A stretch of 64,000 nucleotides of DNA from Natronobeatus ordinarius (GTDB taxonomy: Archaea; Halobacteriota; Halobacteria; Halobacteriales; Natrialbaceae), in the NCBI RefSeq assembly GCF_024362485.1, contig NZ_CP101456.1:620001-684000 (forward strand), written 5' to 3'. The translations under genes and the position numbers were made by a program. Numbering within the stretch: position 1 is the stretch's first letter; each line of letters starts with the position of its first letter. The notes beneath the pieces were generated by a model, which was not told the origin of the DNA, ran no database searches, and worked only from the letters and a program-made list of their open reading frames with translations. This document shows positions 1-8,574 of this stretch, one piece after another.

Positions 1-598
1 CGTCGGCGAGCGTGTGGGCGCGTTCCTCGAGCACGGCCCGGCCGCTCGAGGTCAGGGTGTAGCTGTTCGTCCGGCGGTCGACCTGGCCCAGTTCGACGAA
101 CCCGACATCGACGAGCTCGTCTAAGTTGGGGTACAGCCGGCCGTGGTTCACGTCGCCGTACTGGTCCTCGAGTTCGCGGCTGATCGCGAGCCCGTAGGTC
201 GTCTCGTCGGCGTTCTCGAGGTGGAGGATTGCCTCGAGGCAGTCACGCTGGAAGCCGGTGAGGTCGGCCCAACTGGTGCCGCCGTCGGCCACAAGCTCGC
301 GCTCGTCGGCGACGTCGACGTTGACTTGCGTGAGCGAGTATGGCGTCTCGAGGACCGAGACCAACTCGAACTCGTGCTCGGTCAGCGTCTCCTCGACGTG
401 GTCGACGTCGGCGTCTTCGACGATGAAGTGCGCCCAGAACGAATCGAAGCCGGTGGTGATGCTGTCAGGGTCACCACCGTCGATCGCCGCGACGGCCTTC
501 CGAAGTTCGTCGCGAACACAGCGAGCGTCAGTATTATTCGAGGGCGATGCATCTTGCCGTGCGTGGGGTCCTGGCCCCACATCAGTTCCGGAGTTCAT
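1..598 (-). CDS. PadR-family winged-helix regulator, 3' end cut by the window edge
   Basis: Reading leftward from an ATG at 598, an open frame runs off the window without a stop, giving about 199 residues. The first ~100 residues are acidic and unlike known domains to my eye. The second half has a PadR-type winged helix: a 'TGFQRDCLEAILHLENAD' helix, then 'YGLAISRELEDQYG' and 'HGRLYPNLDELVDVGFVE', the usual PadR wing and recognition region, then 'TLTSSGRAVLEE'. PadR proteins are DNA-binding repressors. Its place beside PhiH1-type repressors suggests control of the mobile element. The family is well supported; the target is not known. Confidence 0.75.
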   Translation of the reverse strand, partial: MNSGTDVGPGPHARQDASPSNNTDARCVRDELRKAVAAIDGGDPDSITTGFDSFWAHFIVEDADVDHVEETLTEHEFELVSVLETPYSLTQVNVDVADERELVADGGTSWADLTGFQRDCLEAILHLENADETTYGLAISRELEDQYGDVNHGRLYPNLDELVDVGFVELGQVDRRTNSYTLTSSGRAVLEERAHTLAD

Positions 599-808
599 TG
601 CGATCACACGGAGCTGCCTTCTGGGCGGCGTGGCAGCGCCGCCCGATCTCACATACCAACGAGAGTCATCTTCAGCCGAGTTGGTAACTCCGCAGCTACC
701 ACAATGTATTGGTTATACATAAACGTATTGCTAAGGCATATTTGACTCAGATAGGCAACAACGACTAAATGCTGAGTAATAGGTTGATCTATCCCGTACT
801 GTACAGCA
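599..808. promoter_or_regulatory. Divergent promoter region between the PadR gene and the first PhiH1-type repressor
   Basis: This 210-bp AT-rich stretch separates two divergent regulator genes, so it must hold both promoters. It contains a short inverted repeat, GAGTT-GGT-AACTC (678-690), a plausible operator half-way to the PadR start, and AT-rich tracts around 703-740 fitting archaeal TATA/BRE elements. No longer gene fits here. The operator assignment is inference. Confidence 0.35.
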
Positions 809-1120
809 ATGAGGCAGTCGGGCACTTGGATGACGATCTGGGACGATCGCATCCTTGAAATCATACGGGACGAGGACGCTGGACGTGTGGGTGATTTAGC
901 GGAACGAGATGCTATCCGCGTTTCTCAACCGTCTGTATCTCGTCGCTGCAAAAAATTAGCTGAGCACGGTTTACTCACACCGTTAGGGAACGGTGTCTAC
1001 ACAATCACCGAAGAGGGAGAAGCGTACCTTGATGAAGAGTACGACGCCGAAAACGGAGTGTATCTCAACCGAAACAACTCGCAGAGCGGTCCAAACGCCA
1101 GTGAAACCTCTCAATCCTAA
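809..1120 (+). CDS. PhiH1-type winged-helix repressor (first copy)
   Basis: A 103-residue protein starting 'MRQSGTWMTIWDDRILEII', the signature opening of the halovirus PhiH1 repressor-like family common on haloarchaeal proviruses and plasmids. The middle 'VSQPSVSRRCKKLAEHGLLTPLGNGVYTITEEGEAYL' is a MarR/ArsR-like winged helix with recognition helix and wing. The tail (from about residue 85) is polar and probably disordered. The next gene starts right after its stop, so the two repressor-like genes are probably co-transcribed. The likely role is lysogeny or element-copy control; the operator is unknown. Confidence 0.75.
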   Translation: MRQSGTWMTIWDDRILEIIRDEDAGRVGDLAERDAIRVSQPSVSRRCKKLAEHGLLTPLGNGVYTITEEGEAYLDEEYDAENGVYLNRNNSQSGPNASETSQS

Positions 1121-1411
1121 ATGTGCCGAAAACCAGCCCGGTGGATGTGTACGCTTGACGAACGGATTCTCGAGCACCTCGCAGAAGACTCGTGGTCGAC
1201 GCCGAAGCACATGTCTCGAATCTTCAAGTTCGACGCGTCTCGAGGACGGATCGAGGAGCGTTGCCAGCTGCTGTCCCAAGTCGGTCTAGTCGCCCCGATC
1301 TTCGAAGGGAGCCACATGTACGAGATCACGGGTGAAGGACTGGAATATCTCGACGGCCGGCTTGACGTTGAACATCGGCCGAGGCCGTCACCTCGAGTGC
1401 TTCGTGGTTGA
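1121..1411 (+). CDS. PhiH1-type winged-helix repressor (second copy)
   Basis: A 96-residue relative of the preceding gene: 'ARWMCTLDERILEHLAEDSWSTPKHMSRIF' aligns with the first copy's 'TWMTIWDDRILEIIRDEDAG', followed by a second helix pair and the wing 'HMYEITGEGLEYLDG'. Its ATG follows the preceding TAA directly, with no gap. Tandem, diverged repressor genes could bind different operators or form heterodimers. It is more GC-rich than the AT-rich genes that follow. Confidence 0.7.
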   Translation: MCRKPARWMCTLDERILEHLAEDSWSTPKHMSRIFKFDASRGRIEERCQLLSQVGLVAPIFEGSHMYEITGEGLEYLDGRLDVEHRPRPSPRVLRG

Positions 1412-1551
1412 GCGTTCCGGGATTTTATTGCAGAAGCCGTGGCAAGGCCGGTGGAATACTTTGTCCCGACTGTTGATCACCTAGCGATATTTCTAGTTTG
1501 ACTACAAGGCGGAATACTTTTGTGCTGGATGTCTAAGTGAAAGGTAGGACA

Positions 1552-2622
1552 ATGAATGTGTTCTCGGTCGGAGATCGGGAATTCGCCGATAGGGTGAGTT
1601 TCAACCGATATCTGACCGAGAACTATTCTGTATCTCACAACAGTAATCTCCATATTATTGCAGGGATCACTGAGCACCCCTGGTCAAAGCTCATAGATAT
1701 TTTGGAAAATAGTGGATACGAAGTGATTGAGGAACATGGGGAAATCCTCAAGATGAGGCGAGATTATGGATTGAACGGGCGTATTGAATTTTATTTATCT
1801 TTTGATGAGGAACTCCAAGTCATATTATTCTACACTAATATGCGGAAGACGGAAGAGATTGAAAATACAATTGAGGTGTTTTTAAATGACACTCCGGGTG
1901 TTCATTATCTGTATATAAGTCCTCGTGTGATGCAAAGTATTAGAGAAGATATTGCCGAAGAAGAGCCTGCAACTCAAATAACTCATTTCTCCGCAAAGCG
2001 AGTTTCTCATAGCGGTGTTTCCGCCCGGATCCGCCCTGACCATTCACGCACTATAGAATATCATGGAAACGATGGTCTGGAAACTATGCGGGAAATGGAG
2101 GAAAACTATGGGGTTCTTCCTCGTTTGATGGAATTTCGGGTACCTGATCTTTCAAAGTTCAAAATAAATAAAGAAGGGATATTTACGTTCCAGTCAGGTG
2201 ACCTTGATTATTTGTTAGAACAAATCGAGACGTGTATTAAACAGGTTCTTAAGATCAAACGTGCTTACAACGATGCAGATTTCAAAATGGTCAGGACCTC
2301 TGATCAATTAGAAGTCCCGACTGCAGAACCTGCATCTATTACTCTCAAAAATCACCTCCAATACCATGAAGTCGATAATTTCAAGTCGAATATGAAGGAT
2401 AATGGTTATGTCCTATTAGATACATTTGCAGAAGAGGGGTCACTCTACTTATCAAGTAAGGTTATTGATCAAGAGAAGAAGAACACTTTTCGTATAAAAG
2501 CTAACGAAGATGAGATCCGCGTTTTTCCACAAGGCGAAAAAGACATTGGCTCTTTTTTCCGATTCTATGAGTTTGTACAGGATACACTAGACGAAGACGC
2601 ATCTCTGGAGGTTCACGCGTAA
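1552..2622 (+). CDS. Uncharacterised AT-rich protein, first gene of a two-gene module
   Basis: I do not recognise this 356-residue protein (start taken at 'MNVFSVGDREF'; an in-frame start 15 bases upstream is also possible). It is mixed alpha/beta with no membrane segment, signal peptide, P-loop or zinc motif. The C-terminal ~100 residues ('ASITLKNHLQYHEVDNFKSNMKDNGYVLL...') look like a separate small domain. Codon use is AT-rich, unlike most of the window, pointing to transfer. The partner nuclease-like gene starts one base after its stop, so the two are translationally linked. It could be the sensor, antidote or specificity subunit of a nuclease system. Confidence 0.7.
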   Translation: MNVFSVGDREFADRVSFNRYLTENYSVSHNSNLHIIAGITEHPWSKLIDILENSGYEVIEEHGEILKMRRDYGLNGRIEFYLSFDEELQVILFYTNMRKTEEIENTIEVFLNDTPGVHYLYISPRVMQSIREDIAEEEPATQITHFSAKRVSHSGVSARIRPDHSRTIEYHGNDGLETMREMEENYGVLPRLMEFRVPDLSKFKINKEGIFTFQSGDLDYLLEQIETCIKQVLKIKRAYNDADFKMVRTSDQLEVPTAEPASITLKNHLQYHEVDNFKSNMKDNGYVLLDTFAEEGSLYLSSKVIDQEKKNTFRIKANEDEIRVFPQGEKDIGSFFRFYEFVQDTLDEDASLEVHA

Positions 2623-2623
2623 T

Positions 2624-3769
2624 ATGAGCGCCGATGACCTTTCTGAGGAAGAGGTCATCAGCCAGTTTCAGAATATTGTTGATATTAACACTGCCTATTT
2701 AGAGAGAAAAAACCAATATAAGAGTGAAATTCTATCTGACGAAGATCAAAGCGAACTCATTCGAGCCCGTCTCGAAGAAGGTATAGACCGGGATAAAAAA
2801 CACGATAATTTGCTGAAGCAAACAATCTCCGCATTCCTCCCAGGAGGACCTATTGAATCGAAAACCGGTTGGACCTTTCTGGGTGCAGAACCATTATCTG
2901 AAAAGAATTTAGCTAATGCTGATGCATTATTTGGTAATCCAGAGCGTAACTTAGCGTTGCTCATTGAATGCAAAACAAGTGATAACAGACCTACAAACTC
3001 ACTTGAACAAGTATATGATGCGGCAGAACAGCTTATGGAAAATAAAGGATATCTCTCTAATAAAATCGGAATGGAGATCGATGATATAGAATGTGCAATC
3101 TGTATCCCAAGTGTTGCAGACCGTCGTATTATAAATGAAATAGAAACGCATGAACGAGAGGGTCGTGACCGAGAGAGGATATACGTCTGGAGAATCCATT
3201 ATTATGATGGTGAAACACTGGACCTTTATACAGACATAGACACTCGAACAGGTAGTGAATTAACTCATAATAGTGAACTCGCAAGCGTGCTAAAAGCAGG
3301 CGTTGAGTTGACGTACGGAAGACAGGTCATGCCTGCATTTTTCCCATCATCACATCCAGAGGTTATTATGGAGGAGGCAATGGGACTAATTCTGGAAAAG
3401 CGCTTGATCGAAGACAACTCTCTTAGATATTTCACAGGAAGTGAGCTACAGCGTGTGCTCAGTTCACAGAAGAATCTACCACACTACGATGCAGATGATA
3501 TTGGAAAGCGACTATATGATGACCTAGTCGACCGATGTGAGCGCTTCAATCTCATTGAAGAAATACCACAGAGCGAATCAAAATTAGAGAAAGGTGAAGA
3601 TGAAACCTATTATAAATACTGTGTCCGTGGGAAGTCAGTAGAGACCATTCTCAATAATTTACGTGATCGATATATTGAAAATGCTGTTAAACACCGGGCA
3701 GATATCATGGCAAAGAGAAGTGTAATTGATGAGTTCGATAAGGAACAGAGCTCTTTGGATCAATTTTGA
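2624..3769 (+). CDS. PD-(D/E)XK nuclease-like protein, second gene of the AT-rich module
   Basis: A 381-residue AT-rich gene. Residues 75-120 carry a restriction-endonuclease-like core: 'GGPIESKTGWTFLG', then 'ANADALFG' (Asp100) and 'LALLIECKTSD' (Glu115, Lys117), the spaced D...ExK residues of PD-(D/E)XK nucleases. The following strand-helix-strand ('ECAICIPSVADRRI...') continues the fold. The C-terminal ~150 residues are helical and could bind DNA or the partner. No HTH, helicase or methylase is seen. Sitting in a provirus cargo position with a one-base gap to its partner, it could be a restriction, defence or element-exclusion nuclease. The exact target is unknown. Confidence 0.65.
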   Translation: MSADDLSEEEVISQFQNIVDINTAYLERKNQYKSEILSDEDQSELIRARLEEGIDRDKKHDNLLKQTISAFLPGGPIESKTGWTFLGAEPLSEKNLANADALFGNPERNLALLIECKTSDNRPTNSLEQVYDAAEQLMENKGYLSNKIGMEIDDIECAICIPSVADRRIINEIETHEREGRDRERIYVWRIHYYDGETLDLYTDIDTRTGSELTHNSELASVLKAGVELTYGRQVMPAFFPSSHPEVIMEEAMGLILEKRLIEDNSLRYFTGSELQRVLSSQKNLPHYDADDIGKRLYDDLVDRCERFNLIEEIPQSESKLEKGEDETYYKYCVRGKSVETILNNLRDRYIENAVKHRADIMAKRSVIDEFDKEQSSLDQF

Positions 3770-3998
3770 CAATGCTAGATGAGTGGGGGTTATATACAAA
3801 CAGTTTACTTTTACACACTATCACTGTTGAGCTTCAGGGATGTTACTGCCTCGGTAGTGCTTGAGTAGTCAACCGGGGTACTTTTATCCGATTCTTCCAG
3901 GAAGTCGGACGGAATCCGCCGCGATCGTGCCGCCCACCCCCACCAAAACAGCTACGTCACCCCGGGTTGCCGTCCGGCTTGCTCGCAAGTCGGACACC

Positions 3999-4586
3999 AT
4001 GAATCTTCAACAACATGAGAAACGAGACGACATGAAGGTCTGGCTCAGCCAGACCGAAGTGGAGCAGCTGCTCGAGGCGGCTCCCGACACCCAGAAACGA
4101 CTCGCGTTCGCTCTCGGCGCGCGCTGTGGCCTTCGATCCCACGAGGTGCTCGACGTCACCCCGAAGGACGTCGTGAGCACCGACGCCGGAACGGTCCTGC
4201 GGGTTCGTGCCGGGAAAGGTGAGAAGTACCGCGAGACACCCGTTCCGCGCGATCTCGCGACGACGATTCGCACGGTGAGCGACGTTCGTGAGGCTCCGGC
4301 CAGTTCTCCGCTGCTCGAGATCTCGACGACGCGCTCGCTCCGGCGATGGCTCACCGCGAGCGCTGGCGAGCTACACCAGGAGACTGGCGACGACGGCTGG
4401 TTGCACCTGGGCTTTCACGACCTCCGGCGGACCTGGGCGACGTCGCTCGCCTCGGCCGACGTCGACCCGATGCTGGTTCTCGACTGGGGTGGCTGGAACG
4501 ACCTGGAGACATTCCTCGAGCACTACCGCGGGACGTACTCACCTGACGCGCAACGACGAGAGCGAGAAAAAGTCGAGTGGCTCTGA
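3999..4586 (+). CDS. int: Compact tyrosine recombinase (SNJ2-type provirus integrase)
   Basis: A 195-residue integrase with the full catalytic set: Arg46 in 'GARCGLRSHE', Lys73 or Lys76 in 'GKGEK', His140 and Arg143 in 'GFHDLRRTW', Trp163/166 in 'DWGGWND', and Tyr176/180 in 'LEHYRGTYS'. It lacks the long N-terminal arm- and core-binding domains of lambda-type enzymes, matching the short integrase described for the temperate pleolipovirus SNJ2. The ATG at 3999 is preferred; the frame stays open upstream to 3861 but without coding character. It probably joins viral DNA to a tRNA gene; the CAU tRNA at 16023 is the natural candidate. Confidence 0.88.
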   Translation: MNLQQHEKRDDMKVWLSQTEVEQLLEAAPDTQKRLAFALGARCGLRSHEVLDVTPKDVVSTDAGTVLRVRAGKGEKYRETPVPRDLATTIRTVSDVREAPASSPLLEISTTRSLRRWLTASAGELHQETGDDGWLHLGFHDLRRTWATSLASADVDPMLVLDWGGWNDLETFLEHYRGTYSPDAQRREREKVEWL

Positions 4587-4592
4587 CCGATT

Positions 4593-4781
4593 CTATTCGT
4601 CAAACAGCCCGTCGACGAGTTCGACCGACCACTTCCCCTCGTCGACGTGGCGGATGTGGACGTGGTGTTCTCCCTCGAGGTCGCCCTGGTCGTTGAGCAA
4701 CCCCTCAATCCGGAGGTCGTCTTTCGGTAGCGTGATGCCTGCCGAGTTGCGATCCAGCTGGCGAAGCTTGTTCAGTGCCAT
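4593..4781 (-). CDS. Small SpoVT-AbrB-like protein next to the integrase
   Basis: A 62-residue protein convergent with the integrase, its stop lying only six bases from the integrase stop. 'MALNKLRQLDRNSAGITLPKDDLRIEGLL' has the SpoVT-AbrB swapped-hairpin pattern ('R...SAGITLPKD'), and the tail 'HVHIRHVDEGKWSVELV' adds short strands. Such proteins recur beside haloarchaeal proviral genes. It may regulate the integrase or the structural operon on the other side. The frame begins further upstream, but the conserved Met at 4781 fits the family. Confidence 0.65.
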   Translation of the reverse strand: MALNKLRQLDRNSAGITLPKDDLRIEGLLNDQGDLEGEHHVHIRHVDEGKWSVELVDGLFDE

Positions 4782-4870
4782 GGGATCGGCGGCAACCCGC
4801 CATGTCATAAAAGTTGCTGAGCCTTGGTTTTACTGACGTTTTCGACGCCCCGGAGAATTCGTGCGTGCGT

Positions 4871-5263
4871 ATGGCTTCAGGCACAATCGACAAGATCGAC
4901 ATGATCGCGCTGTGGGTGTATCCCACAGCTGCGAGTATCGTCTTCGGCATCTGGACGTTGAATGTCCAGGTGCTCGGTGGGTACGACCTTTCGAGAGCGA
5001 TTTTCACCGCCGGTTCGGTCGCTATCTCCGTGCCGTTGATCCTGGCCACGACGTCCATGCTGTGGATCTTGTGGACCAACGAGTTCGACGGCACGAACTA
5101 CTCACAGGCGGAACGCTGGACGATGGTGGGGACGTTGGCCCTGCCGATCATCTACGAGTTCGTTCCGGTGTTCGCTTCGGCACTGCAAACGAGTGACTGG
5201 CTCCTCATCGGAGCGACCGGCCTGACGACCTTCTCGACCGTCTGGCTCAGCTACACGGAGTGA
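4871..5263 (+). CDS. Four-helix membrane protein, VP3-like virion membrane protein
   Basis: A 130-residue protein with four hydrophobic segments (roughly residues 11-30, 42-64, 82-104 and 110-127) and short polar loops. In pleolipoviruses a small multi-TM internal membrane protein (VP3) lies directly upstream of the spike gene, and here the spike gene follows with an overlap near the stop. Gene order and topology support the call; sequence identity cannot be judged here. The ATG at 4871 opens the first membrane helix cleanly. Confidence 0.6.
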   Translation: MASGTIDKIDMIALWVYPTAASIVFGIWTLNVQVLGGYDLSRAIFTAGSVAISVPLILATTSMLWILWTNEFDGTNYSQAERWTMVGTLALPIIYEFVPVFASALQTSDWLLIGATGLTTFSTVWLSYTE

Positions 5264-5268
5264 TACTC

Positions 5269-7032
5269 ATGAAGCTATCATCCACACAGCCCATCGCCCA
5301 CAGGGTGTTCGTCCTCCTGGTCGGACTACTCTTGGTGACGTCGCTGGTCGCCCCGATCGCGACGACCGGTGTGGCGACTGCCGACGACGGAGACGACGAT
5401 GACGAAGAGACTCCGACCGAGGTGAACTGCTACGATCCGAACCAGGCGGAGTTAGCTGCCGCCAGCCTGTACCACACCTGCGACTGGTCGGATGACGTCA
5501 TCGATACTGATGGCCTGAACGGTGACGAGGCCATCATGCATTCGCGAGCGGTGAGCGAGGGTGAGGCGATCGACGCCCACACGGTGATGATCGACAATCA
5601 TCTCACCGACACCTCCACGATCGCGAGCCTCGAGGCGCGCCACGCAATTGCAACGGCGTACGAGAACGGCAATTCCTCGACAGAGGCGCATACTGCTGCC
5701 CAGCAGGCGATCCGCGACTACTACGCGATGCACCAGCGAAATCACCTCGAGGTCCTGCACAAGGGACACCTCCAGTACGCCTACATCGCTGAGGAAGCGA
5801 ACGATGACGGCGACATCTCTGATGAGTTCCTTACCGCGTCGATGAGTCCCCATCCTGACCGCGACGACAGCGGCGTCAGTGCGGTCTTCGTCGGTGGGAC
5901 TGAGACGCTCGAGGTCGAGTTATCCAACGGCGAAACTCACGAGGTAGAGGCGTTGCGCGCTGAGTATGACGTCGATGACCTTCAGGATGGGAATCACGAC
6001 ATCGTACGCACCTCTACCAGACCGTTCCATCCAGTCAAAGAGACCTGGGAGTACAACGAGACGGCCGATCAGTTCGAGGTCGACGAGACGTTCAGCACAA
6101 CCTGCGGTGCGTGTACTAACGTCAATCCCCGGCCAGCAGTGGCGCACGGCAACATCGTTGTGATGAACGTCGGTGGGGTCGACACTGGCGGGGTGCCCAC
6201 TGGTGCCGTCATCGACCACCGTGACTGGTACAACACCTGGTCGGAAATTGAACAGCAGTCTGACCAGCTGGTCGTTAACTACGACCCGGCGTTCGTCAAC
6301 GAGTTGTACGACGCCATGGACGCCGGAATCGTCGATCCCGGCGAAGTCCGATCGGCTGAGGGTCAGGTGCGTCACCTCTCTGGCGACAGCGACGTGACGT
6401 CCCATCGGTTCCAGGATGCGTTCCGAGCCTCGCTCTCGATGTCGAGCCCGGATCGAACGAACGCTTCGTCGATGGTCGTCCACTACAACGGTGCGATCGA
6501 CCAGGAACGGTCGATCAACGAGACGACCGGCGACCGATCGATCGAGCCGACCGAGTACGTCAACGAGACGTACGAAGGGCTGTTGATGGTCTCCGGTGAC
6601 GACATCCCTGAGGGTGGCCTCGAGGTCGGCGAGCCCTATCACACCGACGAGTTCAACCAGACGGTACAGCTCAACAACTTCGACGAAGGTGAGACGGTGA
6701 CCTTCTACGACGGTGAATTCACGATCGAAGCGATGTACGACGACGGCGGCCAGGAGGTCGACGACGTTGACTGGAGCGCTCCCAAGTACGACTCCTACGA
6801 CGCCGAGGAGTACGGCGCATACCTCGATAACATTGCAGACCTGAAAGACGCCATCGAGGACGACCACAGCGGTGGTTCGGTAATCGGTGGCGGCGGTGGC
6901 TGGCTGCCGTCGATGCCCGACTGGGGAACGCCGGACAGCCAGGACGCACTGATCGGCGTCGGCATCCTGGTCGTGATCCTCGCGCTCGTGGTGGTACTGG
7001 CGACGAACCTGCTCGACGCACTGGGGCCGTAA
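5269..7032 (+). CDS. Pleolipovirus spike protein (VP4-like)
   Basis: A 587-residue exported protein: an N-terminal signal peptide ('RVFVLLVGLLLVTSLVAPIATTGVATA', about residues 11-37), a long acidic ectodomain with Cys pairs ('CYD', 'TCDW', 'TTCGACTN'), a Gly-rich linker near 540 and a single C-terminal anchor ('ALIGVGILVVILALVVVLATNLL'). This layout is that of the membrane-anchored spike that binds and fuses with the host in pleolipoviruses. A GGAGTGA ribosome site six bases upstream decides for the ATG at 5269 over a GTG at 5260. It is the second gene of the structural operon. Several NxT/NxS sites suggest N-glycosylation. Confidence 0.75.
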   Translation: MKLSSTQPIAHRVFVLLVGLLLVTSLVAPIATTGVATADDGDDDDEETPTEVNCYDPNQAELAAASLYHTCDWSDDVIDTDGLNGDEAIMHSRAVSEGEAIDAHTVMIDNHLTDTSTIASLEARHAIATAYENGNSSTEAHTAAQQAIRDYYAMHQRNHLEVLHKGHLQYAYIAEEANDDGDISDEFLTASMSPHPDRDDSGVSAVFVGGTETLEVELSNGETHEVEALRAEYDVDDLQDGNHDIVRTSTRPFHPVKETWEYNETADQFEVDETFSTTCGACTNVNPRPAVAHGNIVVMNVGGVDTGGVPTGAVIDHRDWYNTWSEIEQQSDQLVVNYDPAFVNELYDAMDAGIVDPGEVRSAEGQVRHLSGDSDVTSHRFQDAFRASLSMSSPDRTNASSMVVHYNGAIDQERSINETTGDRSIEPTEYVNETYEGLLMVSGDDIPEGGLEVGEPYHTDEFNQTVQLNNFDEGETVTFYDGEFTIEAMYDDGGQEVDDVDWSAPKYDSYDAEEYGAYLDNIADLKDAIEDDHSGGSVIGGGGGWLPSMPDWGTPDSQDALIGVGILVVILALVVVLATNLLDALGP

Positions 7033-7034
7033 CC

Positions 7035-7568
7035 ATGTCCCGCTTTTCAGGTAGGGCGATGGTGGTAGTGCTGGCGCTCGCACTCGTAGCTGTGGGCATG
7101 GGCAGTGGGCTGGCCGCTGCCGATACCGGGGCAGAGAACGAGACGGCCGACCTCGAGGTGATCGCGATCGACGACGCGACGACGATCACCGACTGGGAGA
7201 TCGACGACGGGCGGGCAACCGTCGAGATCCGCACGGAGATCTCCCGCGAGGTGGTGCTGTCGGACGCGGTGGCGGGCCTCACCCACGAAGGCGCGTCGCG
7301 CGTACCCGAGCAACGTCACGACCTCGAGCGCGGGACGCACACGCTGACGATGGACGTCGAGACGATCGACGACCGAGGGGCCGTCTCTGTCGCGACGACT
7401 GGCGGCGCGGTCAGGCTCTCGAGTGGCATCGAAACCAGTGACGATCCGTTCGACGCGTTCGGCGGTGCCAGTGGGCTGCTGTTCGGCATCGTCATGACGG
7501 TCGGACTGGCGGCGCTCGGGGCCGTCTACGTCCTTCGGACCGAGCAAACGGGGGTGGAGAAAGCATGA
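7035..7568 (+). CDS. Exported membrane-anchored virion or assembly protein
   Basis: A 177-residue protein two bases after the spike gene: signal peptide ('MVVVLALALVAVGMGSGLAAADT'), a beta-rich ectodomain of about 110 residues, and one C-terminal transmembrane helix ('LLFGIVMTVGLAALGAVYVL') followed by a short basic tail. The signal-ectodomain-anchor plan resembles the spike in miniature, so it may be a second surface protein or a spike partner. No family was recognised. The following gene overlaps its stop by four bases (ATGA). Confidence 0.6.
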   Translation: MSRFSGRAMVVVLALALVAVGMGSGLAAADTGAENETADLEVIAIDDATTITDWEIDDGRATVEIRTEISREVVLSDAVAGLTHEGASRVPEQRHDLERGTHTLTMDVETIDDRGAVSVATTGGAVRLSSGIETSDDPFDAFGGASGLLFGIVMTVGLAALGAVYVLRTEQTGVEKA

Positions 7569-8374
7569 GCGAACTCTCACACACGTTCAACGACTGGAAG
7601 GACCGGCTGACGTACATCGTCGTCGAGGCGCAGCTGCTCGTCGTCGGCGTCTGTGTGTCGATCGCCGTCGCGCTGCTACTGATCCGGCCGTCGCTGCCCG
7701 GCGTGCCGCCGGTGGCGCTGGGGATGCTCGTTTCGCTGATGCTGTTCGGGCCGCCACTGTTCGGGCTGTTCGCCGTCGGCGCCGAACGGTTGCGCCAGCG
7801 GGATATGGTGACCGTATACCACATCAACGGTGTGACTGACGAGCGCGAGAAGTACTACGTCGCGCCGGAGCTGTGGGACCAGAAGACCGTCGACGGACCG
7901 TCTCCGTACGTGTGCAACGACGGCGATACGTACGAGGTCCGTGAATTCGAGTACTTCGAGGACCTGGACGAACTCCGGGTGACGGGCTGTTACTTCAGCA
8001 AGATCACGGACAGCAAGCTCGTGACGACGAAAGCGATGCTCGAGGACGTCCACGACACGTTCGCGCGGGCGTACCTCGAGTACAACCGACTCCGGGGCCG
8101 CATCAAGCGGATGGGACTCGAGATTCAGGCGGACGTCATCAACGAAGAGGCCGAGGCGGACGAACGCGGGCAGATGGCGCCGAAGACGGCCGTCGCCAAG
8201 CGATGGGAAGCGGCGAAAAAGGACGTCGAGCAGGCCGACATGGACGACATCCAGGACGCCGACAACTACGAGGAGACGTACATCGACGAACACGCGCCGA
8301 AGCCGGTCGCACCGGAGCCGCGACTGTACGACACCGTCCAGGCAGCCGAGACAGATGGAGGGACCGAAAGATGA
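7565..8374 (+). CDS. Two-helix membrane protein with a long charged cytoplasmic domain
   Basis: A 269-residue protein with two N-terminal membrane helices (about residues 20-45 and 55-82, the second 'VALGMLVSLMLFGPPLFGLFAVG'), then a soluble part of ~190 residues that becomes strongly acidic and probably coiled ('KRWEAAKKDVEQADMDDIQDADNYEETYIDEH'). It overlaps the upstream and downstream genes by four bases each (ATGA junctions), so it is tightly coupled to virion gene expression. Function unknown; a role in assembly or packaging at the membrane is inference from context. Confidence 0.55.
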   Translation: MSELSHTFNDWKDRLTYIVVEAQLLVVGVCVSIAVALLLIRPSLPGVPPVALGMLVSLMLFGPPLFGLFAVGAERLRQRDMVTVYHINGVTDEREKYYVAPELWDQKTVDGPSPYVCNDGDTYEVREFEYFEDLDELRVTGCYFSKITDSKLVTTKAMLEDVHDTFARAYLEYNRLRGRIKRMGLEIQADVINEEAEADERGQMAPKTAVAKRWEAAKKDVEQADMDDIQDADNYEETYIDEHAPKPVAPEPRLYDTVQAAETDGGTER

Positions 8375-8574
8375 GATACATCCACGACGGAACGGTTCGA
8401 AACCCGACGGTCGAGCCGCCGAAGCTGTTCATCGTCTGTGAAGACACGACTCACGGACGGGGACGAACTGATACGAGTCTCCTGTTCGCCGACCAGATCC
8501 GAAAGATGCGGGACAGCGTTCCGCTGATTGTCGGTCACGACTCCGGCCGGTGGAGGTGGTCCGATGATACGTGA
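8371..8574 (+). CDS. Small provirus protein of unknown function
   Basis: A 67-residue soluble protein, ATG overlapping the previous stop (ATGA) and its own end overlapping the next gene's start. 'KLFIVCEDTTHGRGRTDTSLLFADQIRKMRDSVPLIVGHDSGRW' suggests one strand, a loop, a helix and a second strand. No motif was recognised. Its support is position: both neighbours overlap it in an operon with continuous translational coupling. Confidence 0.5.
   Translation: MRYIHDGTVRNPTVEPPKLFIVCEDTTHGRGRTDTSLLFADQIRKMRDSVPLIVGHDSGRWRWSDDT

Noticed and set aside
563-583. GTGGGG...CCCCAC hairpin near the PadR start as a regulatory site
   Set aside because: It lies inside the first codons of the PadR gene and short GC-rich dyads are common by chance here.
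4576-4597. A stretch after the integrase stop resembling part of the CAU tRNA end (CTGACCGATTC versus CTGACGGATTC) as a left attachment site
   Set aside because: Only 10 of 11 bases match and the flanks diverge; it would also place the integrase outside the element. Likely chance.
5920-7083. Long leftward open frame opposite the spike gene
   Set aside because: It is the antisense of a well-supported spike gene in high-GC DNA, where long antisense frames are expected.
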